NCBI GenBank assembly: GCA_943371965.1
Contig: CALRWV020000004.1
Coordinates: 62,001 to 126,000 of the forward strand
Direction of reading: 5' to 3'
From: CALRWV02 sp943371965
Lineage (GTDB): Bacteria > Bacteroidota > JABWAT01
DNA length: 64,000 nucleotides
A program made the position numbers and the translations under genes. The notes beneath the pieces are model-generated. The model was not told the DNA's origin, searched no databases, and saw only the letters and a program-made list of their open reading frames with translations. Of this stretch, positions 18,830 to 27,397 are shown piece by piece (positions within the stretch are counted from its first letter, which is position 1; each line of letters starts with the position of its first letter).

Positions 18830-20164
18830 ATGAATCGCAATTTCAAATTTGTTTCTGCACTTCTATTGCTTTCTCTTTTCATTCAGTCCTGCTCACTTTT
18901 CATTTCAAAGGATCAGCCCCAATTTGTAAAAGTATCAGGAACAAAATTCAAAATCGGCGACAAACCCTACTATTTCGTGGGAACCAATTTCTGGTACGGT
19001 TCCTACATTGGAATGGAAGGTGAAAAAGGTGACCGTGAACGCCTAACAAGAGAACTTGACCAGCTGAAGGAACTTGGCGTTACCAATCTGAGAATTCTTG
19101 CACTCTCCCAGGTATCGCCGCTGAACAATTCGCTCAAACCTGCGCTTGAAAGTGCACCGGGTGTAATGGATGAAGATCTGTTTGATGGTTTGGATTATCT
19201 GCTTTCCGAAATGAAAAAGCGGGATATGAAGGGAGTTGTGTTCCTGAATAATTTTTGGGAATGGTCAGGTGGAATGGTTACCTACAACAACTGGTTTGGC
19301 GGTGGAGAACTGAAAGATCCATCAAAACCCGGTGGCAGCTGGGACGATTTCATGAATTATTCAGCCGGATTTTACCGCAATGAAAAAGCGATGGCACATT
19401 TCCGGACTTCGGTAGAAAAGGTAATCCGCAGATACAACAAATATTCGAACGTGAATTATTTTGGTGATCCAACAATCATGACCTGGCAACTGGCAAATGA
19501 GCCCAGACCGGGAAATGGTCCGCGCGGTGAAACTGTAGTTGATGCCTATGAAAAATGGATCAATGAAACTGCCGAATACATTCATTCTTTGGATAAAAAC
19601 CATCTTGTCACAACCGGAAGCGAAGGTTTGGCAGGAAGTCTGCAATCGGAATCATATTACAAACGGGCGCACAAATCACCATATATCGATTACATGACTT
19701 TCCATTTGTGGGTGAAGAACTGGAGCTGGTACGATGCAACCCAACCTGAAAAATCATACCCGGAAGCGGAAGCAAAAGCGATTGATTACATTCAGAAACA
19801 TATCGGTTATGCCAATGATTTGGGAAAACCGGTTGTTATGGAAGAGTTTGGAATGGAACGTGATTTGGGTGGATTTTCAACATTGGCAAGAACCAGTTAC
19901 AGGAATAAATATTATCAGCGTGTTTTTGAATTGGCCTACCAAAATGCCGCATCGGGCGGACCATTGGCAGGTACCAATTTCTGGGCGTGGGGCGGTGAAG
20001 CAAGGGCAATGAATGATGAAGCAGTTTGGCACGAAGGCGATCCGTTTACCGGCGATCCTCCTCAGGAACCGCAGGGTGTGAATTCAGTTTTCAATTCGGA
20101 CGAAAGCACCATGAAAATCATTCAGGACTACGCTGTAAAAATGAACGGTTTGGGTAAAAAGTAA
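18830..20164 (+). CDS. Beta-mannanase, GH5 (GH5_7-like) lipoprotein
   Basis: This 444-aa enzyme should hydrolyse internal beta-1,4-mannosidic bonds of mannan or glucomannan outside the cytoplasm. The signal peptide ends in FIQSCSLF, a lipobox. The GH5 barrel starts with FVGTNFWYGSYIG. The proton donor is E224 in WQLANEPRPG and the nucleophile lies in VVMEEFGMERD (E338/E339); both motifs are those of GH5 mannanases of the plant, fungal and bacterial subfamily 7. Length fits. It is the first gene after the operator region and is directly followed by a GH26 mannanase with no gap, so the two are co-transcribed. Confidence 0.92.
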   Translation: MNRNFKFVSALLLLSLFIQSCSLFISKDQPQFVKVSGTKFKIGDKPYYFVGTNFWYGSYIGMEGEKGDRERLTRELDQLKELGVTNLRILALSQVSPLNNSLKPALESAPGVMDEDLFDGLDYLLSEMKKRDMKGVVFLNNFWEWSGGMVTYNNWFGGGELKDPSKPGGSWDDFMNYSAGFYRNEKAMAHFRTSVEKVIRRYNKYSNVNYFGDPTIMTWQLANEPRPGNGPRGETVVDAYEKWINETAEYIHSLDKNHLVTTGSEGLAGSLQSESYYKRAHKSPYIDYMTFHLWVKNWSWYDATQPEKSYPEAEAKAIDYIQKHIGYANDLGKPVVMEEFGMERDLGGFSTLARTSYRNKYYQRVFELAYQNAASGGPLAGTNFWAWGGEARAMNDEAVWHEGDPFTGDPPQEPQGVNSVFNSDESTMKIIQDYAVKMNGLGKK

Positions 20165-21397
20165 ATGCATCATTTTCATAACATCATCAGGAACCAATTT
20201 GGAAAAAACGCAAATGAAATTCTTCAGATCAACAATATTCTTCTGCTGATTTCATTTCTCCTGATTCTTCTTGTTTTCTTTCCGTCATGTACAACTTTCA
20301 ACAGCATTGATTATCAGAAGGAATTGAATGTTAAATTGGTTGATTCATTGGCAACGGAACAAACCGTAAATCTTTTTGCCAATCTGAAAAATACAGCAGG
20401 TGAAAAAATTCTGTTTGGTCATCAGGATGCAACCAAATACGGTGTTGGCTGGACAGGGGTGCCTAACAAATCAGATGTGAAAGATGTTGCTGGTTCCTAT
20501 CCGGCATTGTACGGTTGGGATTTTGGCGGTATTGCATCTAACGACAGCGGTGCAATCAGAGACAACATCAAAGAACATCTTTTGAAAGCAGCAAAACGGG
20601 GTGGCATCAGTGCGTTCTGCTGGCACAATTACAATCCGGTTACCGGCAAAAATTTTTATGATACCACTGTTGCGGTTCCGCATATTTTAAAAGGTGGATC
20701 ACATTACGAAGATTACCGGAAACAGCTTGACCGGATTGCCGATTATTCAAACAATCTGAAAGATGAAAAGGGAAATCTGATCCCGGTCATTTTCAGACCG
20801 TATCATGAATTTGACGGCAACTGGTTCTGGTGGGGAAAACCATTTTGTACCGCTGATGAATTCAAACAACTCTGGCGCGAAACAGTTGATTACCTCAGAT
20901 ATGAAAAAAAAGTTCAGAATCTAATTTATGCATTTTCTCCTGATTGCAGATTTAAAACACGTGAAGATTTTTTTCAACGGTATCCTGGTGATGATTATGT
21001 TGATCTGATCGGTATGGATAATTACTGGGATTTTGGACCACATGGTGATGGTTTGAATGGTGTCCGTTCCAAACTGGCACTTCTAACAAGATATGCAGAT
21101 GAACACGGTAAAGTGGCTGCCATGACCGAAACAGGATTGGAAAGCATTCCCGATACAACCTGGTGGACAAAAACACTTCATCCCATTATTTCAGAAGATT
21201 CAATCAAAATAGCATTTGTTATGGTGTGGCGGAATGCAAACAAAAAACATCATTATGCACCTTATCCCGGTGATACCAGTGCGGACGATTTTGTGAAATT
21301 CAGAAACGAAGACAACATTTATTTCGAATCTGATTTGCCAGATTTTTACAACTCAGTTTATTCAAAAGAATTTTTCAGAAAACCAAAGAAGAAATAA
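20165..21397 (+). CDS. Beta-mannanase, GH26
   Basis: The ATG follows the stop codon of the GH5 gene without spacing. The 410-aa product has an unusually long N-terminal extension before its hydrophobic segment and a possible lipobox (FFPSCTTF), so surface or periplasmic anchoring is likely. The GH26 signatures are clear: FGHQDATKYG near the start of the barrel, acid/base E215 in FRPYHEFDGNWFWWG, and nucleophile E322 in MTETGLES. GH26 enzymes are endo-beta-mannanases or mannobiohydrolases; which applies here cannot be read from sequence. With the GH5 enzyme it forms the depolymerising pair of the locus. Confidence 0.93.
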   Translation: MHHFHNIIRNQFGKNANEILQINNILLLISFLLILLVFFPSCTTFNSIDYQKELNVKLVDSLATEQTVNLFANLKNTAGEKILFGHQDATKYGVGWTGVPNKSDVKDVAGSYPALYGWDFGGIASNDSGAIRDNIKEHLLKAAKRGGISAFCWHNYNPVTGKNFYDTTVAVPHILKGGSHYEDYRKQLDRIADYSNNLKDEKGNLIPVIFRPYHEFDGNWFWWGKPFCTADEFKQLWRETVDYLRYEKKVQNLIYAFSPDCRFKTREDFFQRYPGDDYVDLIGMDNYWDFGPHGDGLNGVRSKLALLTRYADEHGKVAAMTETGLESIPDTTWWTKTLHPIISEDSIKIAFVMVWRNANKKHHYAPYPGDTSADDFVKFRNEDNIYFESDLPDFYNSVYSKEFFRKPKKK

Positions 21398-21418
21398 TTT
21401 ATCATAATCAACAATTCA

Positions 21419-21906
21419 CTTGTCATTGCGAACGGAGTGAAGCAATCTCACTGCAAATGTAGTAATCCGAAATTTGATGAACGGGGAGATTCTTCGTTTC
21501 ACATCAGAATGACAAAGAGTGTAATCGTCATACTGAGCGGAGTCGAAGTATGACATCAGAGATTTACTGGTTCGATTCCATTTGACTTGTCATTGCGAAC
21601 AGAGTGAAGCAATCTCACCGCACATAAGGTAATTCGAAATTCGATGAACGGAGAGGTTCTTCTCGGCCAGAGGCTGATCAGCCTTTGGCTGAGCTTCTCT
21701 CAGAATGACAAAATAATAACAAAAAATAAAACCGTCATACTGAGCGGAGTCGAAGTATGACATCACAGGATTCATGATTCGACTCCATTCACTTGTCATT
21801 GTGAACAGAGTGAAGCAATCTCAACGCACATAAAGTAATCCGAAATTCAATGAACGGGGAGATTCTTCTCCCGATAAATCGGGATTCAGAATGACAAAAT
21901 AATTAT
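21419..21906. repeat. Three tandem copies of a dispersed palindromic repeat
   Basis: The gap between GH26 and GH2 (21398-21939) contains no gene. Copies start at 21419, 21586 and 21792. Each begins CTTGTCATTGYGAACRGAGT and continues to AGAATGACAAA; copies 1 and 2 are followed by CGTCATACTGAGCGGAGTCG and AAGTATGACATC. Copies 2 and 3 have different small palindromes nested at the same place (GGCTGATCAGCC at about 21677 and CCCGATAAATCGGG at about 21870). These are of the type often called BIME-like repeats. Confidence 0.75.
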
Positions 21907-21939
21907 TTGGACAAAAAACCTAAACCAAAAAGAGAAATC

Positions 21940-24501
21940 ATGAAATCTATAATAACCGGAATATTACTTTTAACAACTTGTTACGTCAACTTATCAGCAC
22001 AACCAATCATGAAACAAAATATTAATCAGAATTGGACATTTTCCAAAACAGAAAAAAATGAATGGTTACCTGCAACGGTGCCGGGAAACATCCATACTGA
22101 TCTGCTGAATCTTAAAAAGATAAAAGATCCGTTTTTCGGCACGAATGAAACAGAACTTCAGTGGATTGGGGAAACTGACTGGACATACAGAACAAGTTTC
22201 GATGTATCAAAGGAACTGCTTGAAAAGAAAAATATCCGGCTGACATTTTCGGGTCTTGATACCTATGCAGATGTTTATTTGAACGGCGTGAAAGTACTGT
22301 CAACTGACAATATGTTCCGTGAATGGAAAATTGATGCAAAACCGTTTCTTGTATCCAAAGACAATAAAATGATCATCAAATTCAGAAACGTGTTTTCAGA
22401 AAATACTCCAAAATGGGAAACTGCACCTTACCGGCTTCAGGCTTTTCCGAACAATGATCAGGCAGATACCATGATTGCCCTGTATTCACGAAAAGCACAA
22501 TTCCATTATGGATGGGATTGGGGTCCAAGATTGGTTACCTGCGGAATCTGGAAACCAATTGTTCTTGAAGGCTGGAATGAAATCAAAATGGAAGCCTTTC
22601 ATATTTTCTCCTCCAACGTGACAGAAGAAAAAGCGACTCTAACAGCAAAGTCAGAAGTAAGTTCAACTGAAAGCAAAACCGCAGATTATGTGCTGATGGT
22701 AAACGGAAAACAGGTTGCAAAAAAATCAGTTCAGTTTTCAAAGGGAAATAATCAGATCGAAATCAGTTATGAACTGAAAAATCCGAAATTGTGGTGGAGC
22801 AATGGTTTGGGTGATCAGTACAGATATGACACGGAAATACAAATTGTTGGAAATTCAGAAGTTTTGGATTCACGGAAAATGAAACTCGGTGTACGTGATC
22901 TGAAAATTCTCCGCGAAAAGGACAAAGACGGAAGATCATTTACAGTCAGTCTGAACGGACATAAGGTTTTCATGAAAGGTTCAAATTATATTCCGTCTGA
23001 CAATTTTGAAAACCGTGTTACCCGCAGTGTTCTTGAATATACCATCAAGTCAGCAGCCGATGCCAATATGAATATGCTCCGTGTTTGGGGAGGTGGAATT
23101 TACCAATCGGATGATTTTTATGACTTGTGTGACCAATATGGAATTCTGATCTGGCAGGATATCTTATTTGCATGTTCCATGTATCCTTCAGATCAGCAAT
23201 TTCAGGAAAGTGTTAGGCAGGAATTGCTGGACAATTTCAAACGGATCAGGAACTTTACTTCCATTGCTCTCTACTGCGGAAACAATGAAAATGAAGTAGC
23301 ATGGAACAATTGGGGCTGGAAGCAGAAATACAGTGAAGAAATCCAGAAAGAATATGAATCCAACATGAACAAGCTGTATTACGAAACTGTGCAGGGAGCT
23401 TTAAAAGAAGTTGATCCTGATCGTTATTTCACCGGATCAAGTCCGATTGCAGGATATCTGAATTCGGGTTACGGAGATGGTGATATCCATTATTGGGGAG
23501 TTTGGCACGGAAAAGATCCGTTCTCAAAATACGAAGACAACATTGCAAGATTCGTCAGTGAATATGGTTTCCAATCTTACCCTGAACTTTCGACAGTCAA
23601 CAAATATGCATTGCCTGAGGACAAGGAGCTTCATTCACCTGTTATGCTTTCACATCAGCGCTGTATGGCAGATGACCGCAAAGACAGGGAATACGGAAAC
23701 CGACTGATCAAACATTATATGGATGGCATGTACAGAGAACCGAAGGATTTTGAATCATATCTGTACGTCAGTCAGTTGGTACAGGCTGAAGGTGTTAGAA
23801 TGGCAATTGAAGCCCACCGCAGGAATATGCCGTACTGTATGGGAACTTTATTCTGGCAGATCAATGACTGCTGGCCCGTTGCTTCGTGGTCGAGCATCGA
23901 TTATTACGGAAACTGGAAAGCCCTTCATTACTACTCAAAGGAATTGTACAAAGACATTATTGCTGCACCGATTTTGAAGGACAATAAATTCAGCGTTTCA
24001 GTTGTGTCTGACAAGTTGAAAGATACAGATGCAAATCTGAAAATTAGTATTCAAACATTTGATGGAAAGGAAATATATTCCATCAGCAAACCGGTAACTG
24101 TTAAATCAAATACCAGTGAAGTTGCTTATTCTGAACTGCTGGAAACTGTTCTGAAGGGACAAATTAAATCTGATGTTGTTGCGTTTATTTCCTTGGAATC
24201 AAATAAAAAATCAGTTTATCAAACAACTTATTATTTTACAGATTTTAAAAACCTGAACCTGAAAAATCCGGAACTGAAATGGGATATCACCAAAACAAAA
24301 TCAGGTTACGATGTGAAAATTAAAGCCGGAAAACTGGCAAAAAATGTTTATGTCTATCATCCTACCGAACAGCTTTTTGCAGATACCAATTTCTTCGATC
24401 TGCTTTCCAATGAAACCAAAACCGTTTCAATCAGGACAACTCTTTCCGAAACTAATCTGAAAAAAAGTTTGCGGGTAATTTCCTTGGTGGATAGTTTTTG
24501 A
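21940..24501 (+). CDS. Beta-mannosidase, GH2
   Basis: I choose the ATG at 21940 rather than the upstream TTG because the signal peptide (MKSIITGILLLTTCYVNLSAQ) begins there; this gives 853 aa. It should release mannose from the non-reducing end of mannooligosaccharides, probably in the periplasm. The sandwich domain has NWTFSKTEKNEWLPATVPG and HYGWDWGPRLVTCGIW. The barrel has LRVWGGGIYQSDDFYDLCDQ, acid/base E450 in CGNNENE, and nucleophile E541 in FVSEYGFQS, all standard for GH2 beta-mannosidases. It follows the mannanase pair but is separated by the triple repeat, so it may have its own promoter. Confidence 0.92.
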   Translation: MKSIITGILLLTTCYVNLSAQPIMKQNINQNWTFSKTEKNEWLPATVPGNIHTDLLNLKKIKDPFFGTNETELQWIGETDWTYRTSFDVSKELLEKKNIRLTFSGLDTYADVYLNGVKVLSTDNMFREWKIDAKPFLVSKDNKMIIKFRNVFSENTPKWETAPYRLQAFPNNDQADTMIALYSRKAQFHYGWDWGPRLVTCGIWKPIVLEGWNEIKMEAFHIFSSNVTEEKATLTAKSEVSSTESKTADYVLMVNGKQVAKKSVQFSKGNNQIEISYELKNPKLWWSNGLGDQYRYDTEIQIVGNSEVLDSRKMKLGVRDLKILREKDKDGRSFTVSLNGHKVFMKGSNYIPSDNFENRVTRSVLEYTIKSAADANMNMLRVWGGGIYQSDDFYDLCDQYGILIWQDILFACSMYPSDQQFQESVRQELLDNFKRIRNFTSIALYCGNNENEVAWNNWGWKQKYSEEIQKEYESNMNKLYYETVQGALKEVDPDRYFTGSSPIAGYLNSGYGDGDIHYWGVWHGKDPFSKYEDNIARFVSEYGFQSYPELSTVNKYALPEDKELHSPVMLSHQRCMADDRKDREYGNRLIKHYMDGMYREPKDFESYLYVSQLVQAEGVRMAIEAHRRNMPYCMGTLFWQINDCWPVASWSSIDYYGNWKALHYYSKELYKDIIAAPILKDNKFSVSVVSDKLKDTDANLKISIQTFDGKEIYSISKPVTVKSNTSEVAYSELLETVLKGQIKSDVVAFISLESNKKSVYQTTYYFTDFKNLNLKNPELKWDITKTKSGYDVKIKAGKLAKNVYVYHPTEQLFADTNFFDLLSNETKTVSIRTTLSETNLKKSLRVISLVDSF

Positions 24502-24609
24502 ATTATGAATTAAGAATTAAGAATTACGAATTAAGAATTATAGATTATAAATTATAGATTATAGATTTAAGATTTAATTTCGATTGATCAATGAACTTTG
24601 TTTTGTATT

Positions 24610-24714
24610 AAAACCCCATCGGGTTTAAATATTTGTAGCAACTAGAAACCCCGAAACAAAAATCGTCCGGGCAGAATGTTGGTTGAAACACGAATGTTAT
24701 TCCGAACGAAATGG
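24610..24714 (+). repeat. Two-hairpin dispersed repeat, copy 1
   Basis: The family has a short hairpin (AACCCC-N3-GGGGTT), then TTTGTAG, then ATCGTCCGGGCAGAA and a distal CCGGACGAAATG. CGTCCGG and CCGGACG can pair around about 35 nt. In this copy the first stem is shifted (CCCATCGGG) and the second has one mismatch. Confidence 0.7.
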
Positions 24715-24783
24715 AATTTAAATACAGAAAAAATTAACCGCAGAGAACACAGAGAACGCAGAGAGAATTAATTGTTTTGTATT

Positions 24784-24890
24784 AAAACCCCATCGGGGTT
24801 AAATATTTGTAGCAATTAGAAACCCTGAAACAAAAATCGTCAGGCCAGAATGTTGAGTTGAAACCACGAATGTTGTTCCGTACGAAATGG
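24784..24890 (+). repeat. Two-hairpin dispersed repeat, copy 2
   Basis: The first hairpin AACCCC-ATC-GGGGTT is intact. The second stem is broken (CGTCAGG against CCGTACG). Confidence 0.7.
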
Positions 24891-24959
24891 AATTTGAACA
24901 CAAAATAATTTAACCGCAAAGAACACAAAGAACGCAGAGAGAATTAATTGTTTTGTATT

Positions 24960-25064
24960 AAAACCCCATCGGGGTTAAATATTTGTAGCAATTAGAAACC
25001 CCGAAACAAAAATCGTCCGGGCGGAATGTTGGTTGAAACCACGAATGTTGTTCCGGACGAAATG
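24960..25064 (+). repeat. Two-hairpin dispersed repeat, copy 3
   Basis: Both stems are intact: AACCCC-ATC-GGGGTT and CGTCCGG...CCGGACG. It lies 40 bp before the TTTG-N19-TATATTTA promoter. Confidence 0.75.
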
Positions 25065-25104
25065 AAAACGATTGTTGGTTTTGAATTAAGATGGTTTTTG
25101 ATCG

Positions 25105-25135
25105 TTTGATGCTGGGTGAATTAGTTTTATATTTA
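25105..25135 (+). promoter_or_regulatory. Bacteroidota-type promoter in cassette-leader sequence, copy C
   Basis: TTTG (25105-25108), a 19-bp spacer and TATATTTA (25128-25135) match the -33/-7 consensus TTTG-N19-TAnnTTTG except for the last base. The spacer sequence is shared with the copies at 26490 and 30316. Confidence 0.55.
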
Positions 25136-25302
25136 CACAAATTATTATCTGAAAGATAGTGGTTATATTTAAGAAGATAAAAATTGTTACTCATCATATT
25201 AAGCGACATCTTCAAATTGAAAATCATTAAAAAATAATAAATACTTGAAAAGCTAAAAACCATATAGAGTTCGCAAAGAAAGAAAAAACATTGAATAAAT
25301 TT

Positions 25303-25542
25303 ATGATTGATATCCTTTTACAAGGAATTGACAATGAAACCAGATTGAAATTATTACCAAAAGAACAGGAAATGATAAAAGAGTGGGAGGATAATGGAAC
25401 ACTTTTAGCTTCTTACATAAAAGCTGATATTCCCGGAATATATTTGATTTTGATGGCTGATGATAAGTTAGACGCAGACAAAAAACTTTCAACTCTTCCT
25501 TACTATCCGTTTATGAAAATTGAAATAATGTCATTAAGATAA
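25303..25542 (+). CDS. Small protein, possible YCII/muconolactone-isomerase-like fold
   Basis: From the ATG at 25303 this gives 79 aa; a TTG start at 25291 would add four residues. The pattern KEWEDNGTLLASYI...GIYLILMADDKLDADKKLSTLPYYPF looks like small dimeric alpha-beta barrel proteins of the YCII or muconolactone isomerase type, but no catalytic residue can be named. It follows a cassette-type promoter and a repeat cluster, which suggests an acquired gene. Function unknown. Confidence 0.45.
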   Translation: MIDILLQGIDNETRLKLLPKEQEMIKEWEDNGTLLASYIKADIPGIYLILMADDKLDADKKLSTLPYYPFMKIEIMSLR

Positions 25543-25654
25543 AAGGGAAAGTGGATTTGATTTGGCAACATAATTTCCGTTTAACTTTGATGATGACTTA
25601 AAGAGATTACGAATTTAGAATATTTATAAAAACTATCCCAACCCCCAAACCACC

Positions 25655-26278
25655 ATGAACAACACCTGGACCGACCGATGGAACGAAAGATACAGCACTT
25701 CTGAATTTGCTTACGGCGAACAGCCTAACACTTATTTCAAAGAACAGCTCGAAAAACTGAAACCCGGTACCATTCTTTTTCCTGCTGAAGGAGAAGGACG
25801 GAATGCTGTTTTTGCCGCAAGACTCGGTTGGAAAGTTTCTGCCTTTGATATCAGCATTGAAGGTCAGAAGAAAGCATTCCGGTTGGCTGAAAGTAAAAAC
25901 GTCACCATCGATTATCAGGTTGGAGAACCGCAAAATCTCGATTTCAACCCCGGGCAATTTGATGCCATTGCTTTGATCTATGCACACTTCCCGGCAGAAA
26001 TAAAATCAAACTACCACAAAATGCTGGATACTTTTTTGCGTAAAGGCGGCATCATCATTTTTGAAGCCTTCAGCAAAAAACATCTTGAGTATATTTCCAG
26101 AAATGAAAAAGTAGGCGGACCAAAAGATCTTGCATCCCTGTTCTCGATTGAAGAAATAAAATCGGATTTCCTGAATTATGAAATCATCGAACTGGAAGAA
26201 AAGGAAATTGAACTGAACGAAGGATTGTTTCATAATGGCACTGGATCAGTAATTAGGTTTGTTGGAAAGAAAAAATGA
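25655..26278 (+). CDS. Class I SAM-dependent methyltransferase
   Basis: The 207-aa protein has the motif I region LFPAEGEGRNAVFAARLGWK followed by the acidic VSAFDIS strand end, which is the SAM-binding core of small TehB/thiopurine-methyltransferase-like enzymes. The N-terminal WNERYSTSEFAYGEQPN is the typical cap of this group. Substrate cannot be told; tellurite/thiopurine-like detoxification is a family possibility only. The gene is monocistronic, with the two-hairpin repeat copy 4 just downstream. Confidence 0.85.
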   Translation: MNNTWTDRWNERYSTSEFAYGEQPNTYFKEQLEKLKPGTILFPAEGEGRNAVFAARLGWKVSAFDISIEGQKKAFRLAESKNVTIDYQVGEPQNLDFNPGQFDAIALIYAHFPAEIKSNYHKMLDTFLRKGGIIIFEAFSKKHLEYISRNEKVGGPKDLASLFSIEEIKSDFLNYEIIELEEKEIELNEGLFHNGTGSVIRFVGKKK

Positions 26279-26330
26279 ATTGAAACGGGATTCTTTAATC
26301 TAAAATGATGGAATATTTGTTTTGGGTTTT

Positions 26331-26433
26331 AAACCCCCATCGGGGTGAAATGTTTGTAGCAAATTAAATTATCAATGAATAATCGTCCGGGCAGATGGTT
26401 GGGTTTGCTACGAATTTCTTTCCGGACGAGATG
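26331..26433 (+). repeat. Two-hairpin dispersed repeat, copy 4
   Basis: The first stem is ACCCC/GGGGT-like with the loop CAT or ATC, and the second stem is intact (CGTCCGG...CCGGACG). It ends 7 bp before the cassette leader. Together with that leader it fills the 340-bp gene-free gap 26279-26618. Confidence 0.7.
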
Positions 26434-26439
26434 TAAAGT

Positions 26440-26603
26440 CCCGTTCGTTTTTGGATAAATAACACGATCATTTGGAAATTTCAAATCCGTTTGATGCCGA
26501 GTGAATTAGTCTTATATTTACAGATATAAAAATGCCGAAATTATGGTACAAATCTTCCCCCAAAATGGATGGATTTGGACCATTATGTGGCTTGTATAAA
26601 TGA
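26440..26603 (+). promoter_or_regulatory. Cassette leader A with Bacteroidota-type promoter
   Basis: About 165 bp resemble the leader at 30266-30427 throughout, from CCCGTTCGTTTTT to GTATAAATGA. TTTG (26490) and TATATTTA (26513-26520) are spaced by 19 bp. A hairpin CAAATC...GATTTG follows at about 26548-26576. The leader ends exactly at the GTTAGC box of the cassette. Confidence 0.55.
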
Positions 26604-26618
26604 GTTAGCGGTAACAAT

Positions 26619-27164
26619 ATGACGACACAACCGAGACATAACATAACGACAGAAAGGGCGACCGACTTACTAAAAGAAGGAATGCCTTTGACTGACATTT
26701 ATGTTAACGGTGAACTGAGAATTGAATCATCAGACACTTGGGACAAAGAAGTTGTATTTGAAAATTGTGTAATAGAATATTTTTCAGGAAGTGTTACACA
26801 GTTTGGCAAACCTGTAAGACTTATAAACTGCCACTTCAAAAAATGCCAATTCGTTTTCACTTATTTTTTGGGCGGGTTGAAAATAGAAAATTGCACTTTT
26901 GACAACTACTTGGACTTTCAAGCAGGTGGACACAATAAGACAGGAAATCCAGTAATCATAACTAACAATGACTTCAAAGACTTTGTAAATTTCTTTGACT
27001 GTTGGTATGAAAATGAAGTATCAATCTGCAATAACAAATTTCACAAAGGGACAAACTTATTGGGCAAACTCAATAATATTCCTGTGACATTTGACATAGA
27101 ACCAATTATCAAAGACAACTTTGGACAACTTGACTTAGACAACGAGGGAGAAAAAAGTGAGTAA
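26619..27164 (+). CDS. Cassette-borne hypothetical protein with beta-helix-like repeats
   Basis: This 181-aa protein has no recognised family. Residues 35-135 show repeated short strands such as VVFENCVIEYF, VRLINCHFKKCQF and LKIENCTFDNYLDF, spaced as in pentapeptide-like or small right-handed beta-helix proteins, and several cysteines. There is no signal peptide. Codon use is rich in GAC and AAC, unlike neighbouring host genes, which fits acquisition as a cassette gene. Function unknown. Confidence 0.55.
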   Translation: MTTQPRHNITTERATDLLKEGMPLTDIYVNGELRIESSDTWDKEVVFENCVIEYFSGSVTQFGKPVRLINCHFKKCQFVFTYFLGGLKIENCTFDNYLDFQAGGHNKTGNPVIITNNDFKDFVNFFDCWYENEVSICNNKFHKGTNLLGKLNNIPVTFDIEPIIKDNFGQLDLDNEGEKSE

Positions 27165-27201
27165 TAATAACAAACATATTTACCAGGACAAGAATTACTA
27201 C

Positions 27202-27351
27202 AGCTAACAGCAGCTACAAGAAATTGGTGGTTCAGTGGATAATTGAAGCTTTCCGGCTAGGCGGGACAAGTTATGCTTCGTATCAATTTCATTCGTTGCA
27301 GACAGTTTTTATCTCTGAAATCGCCATCATCTCAAATCTGCCAACCCTTAC
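27202..27351 (+). repeat. attC-like 3' element of cassette A
   Basis: It begins AGCTAAC and shares with the element at 35763 both the proximal part (CTAACAG, GGTTCAGTG) and the distal part (TGAAA-TCGCCA-C-TC-CAAATC-G-AACC). Middle sequences differ. The expected closing GTT is not evident in this copy. Confidence 0.45.
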
Positions 27352-27397
27352 TAAACATCTTCATCACCACTTAAACAAAAGAAATCATTTCAACAAC

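Larger units (their letters stand above)
24502..25302. repeat. Gene-free stretch with a tandem of three dispersed repeats
   Basis: The 801-bp gap opens with AT-rich simple repeats (GAATTAAGAATTA and TATAGATTATA). Three copies of the two-hairpin repeat follow (24610-24714, 24784-24890, 24960-25064) at a period of about 175 bp, with AACCGCAGAGAACACAGAGA-type filler between them. It ends in the cassette-leader promoter at 25105-25135. No coding potential was seen. Confidence 0.7.
26604..27351 (+). mobile_element. Integron-like gene cassette A
   Basis: The unit starts with GTTAGC (26604-26609) and its single gene is followed by GCTAAC (27203-27208), the exact complement. This is the relation expected for the R' and R'' core boxes of an integron attC site. 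A roughly 150-bp 3' element follows (27202-27351). No integrase gene is present in the window, so this would be an integrase-less cassette (CALIN-like). Inferred from sequence pattern alone. Confidence 0.5.

Noticed and set aside
21568..21584. GGTTCGATTCC, resembling a tRNA T-arm
   Set aside because: It lies inside the dispersed repeat, similar positions in other copies read differently (GATTCGACTCC), and no acceptor, D or anticodon stem is present.
24610..25064. Regularly spaced repeats at about 175 bp that could suggest a CRISPR-like array
   Set aside because: Units are over 100 bp, the intervening sequences are also repeated rather than unique, only three units exist, and no cas gene is near.
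27224..27397. N-terminal extension of the DUF418 protein
   Set aside because: These 58 codons are read through the attC-like element, and the family start RIxxIDxLRGFA follows directly after the ATG at 27398.
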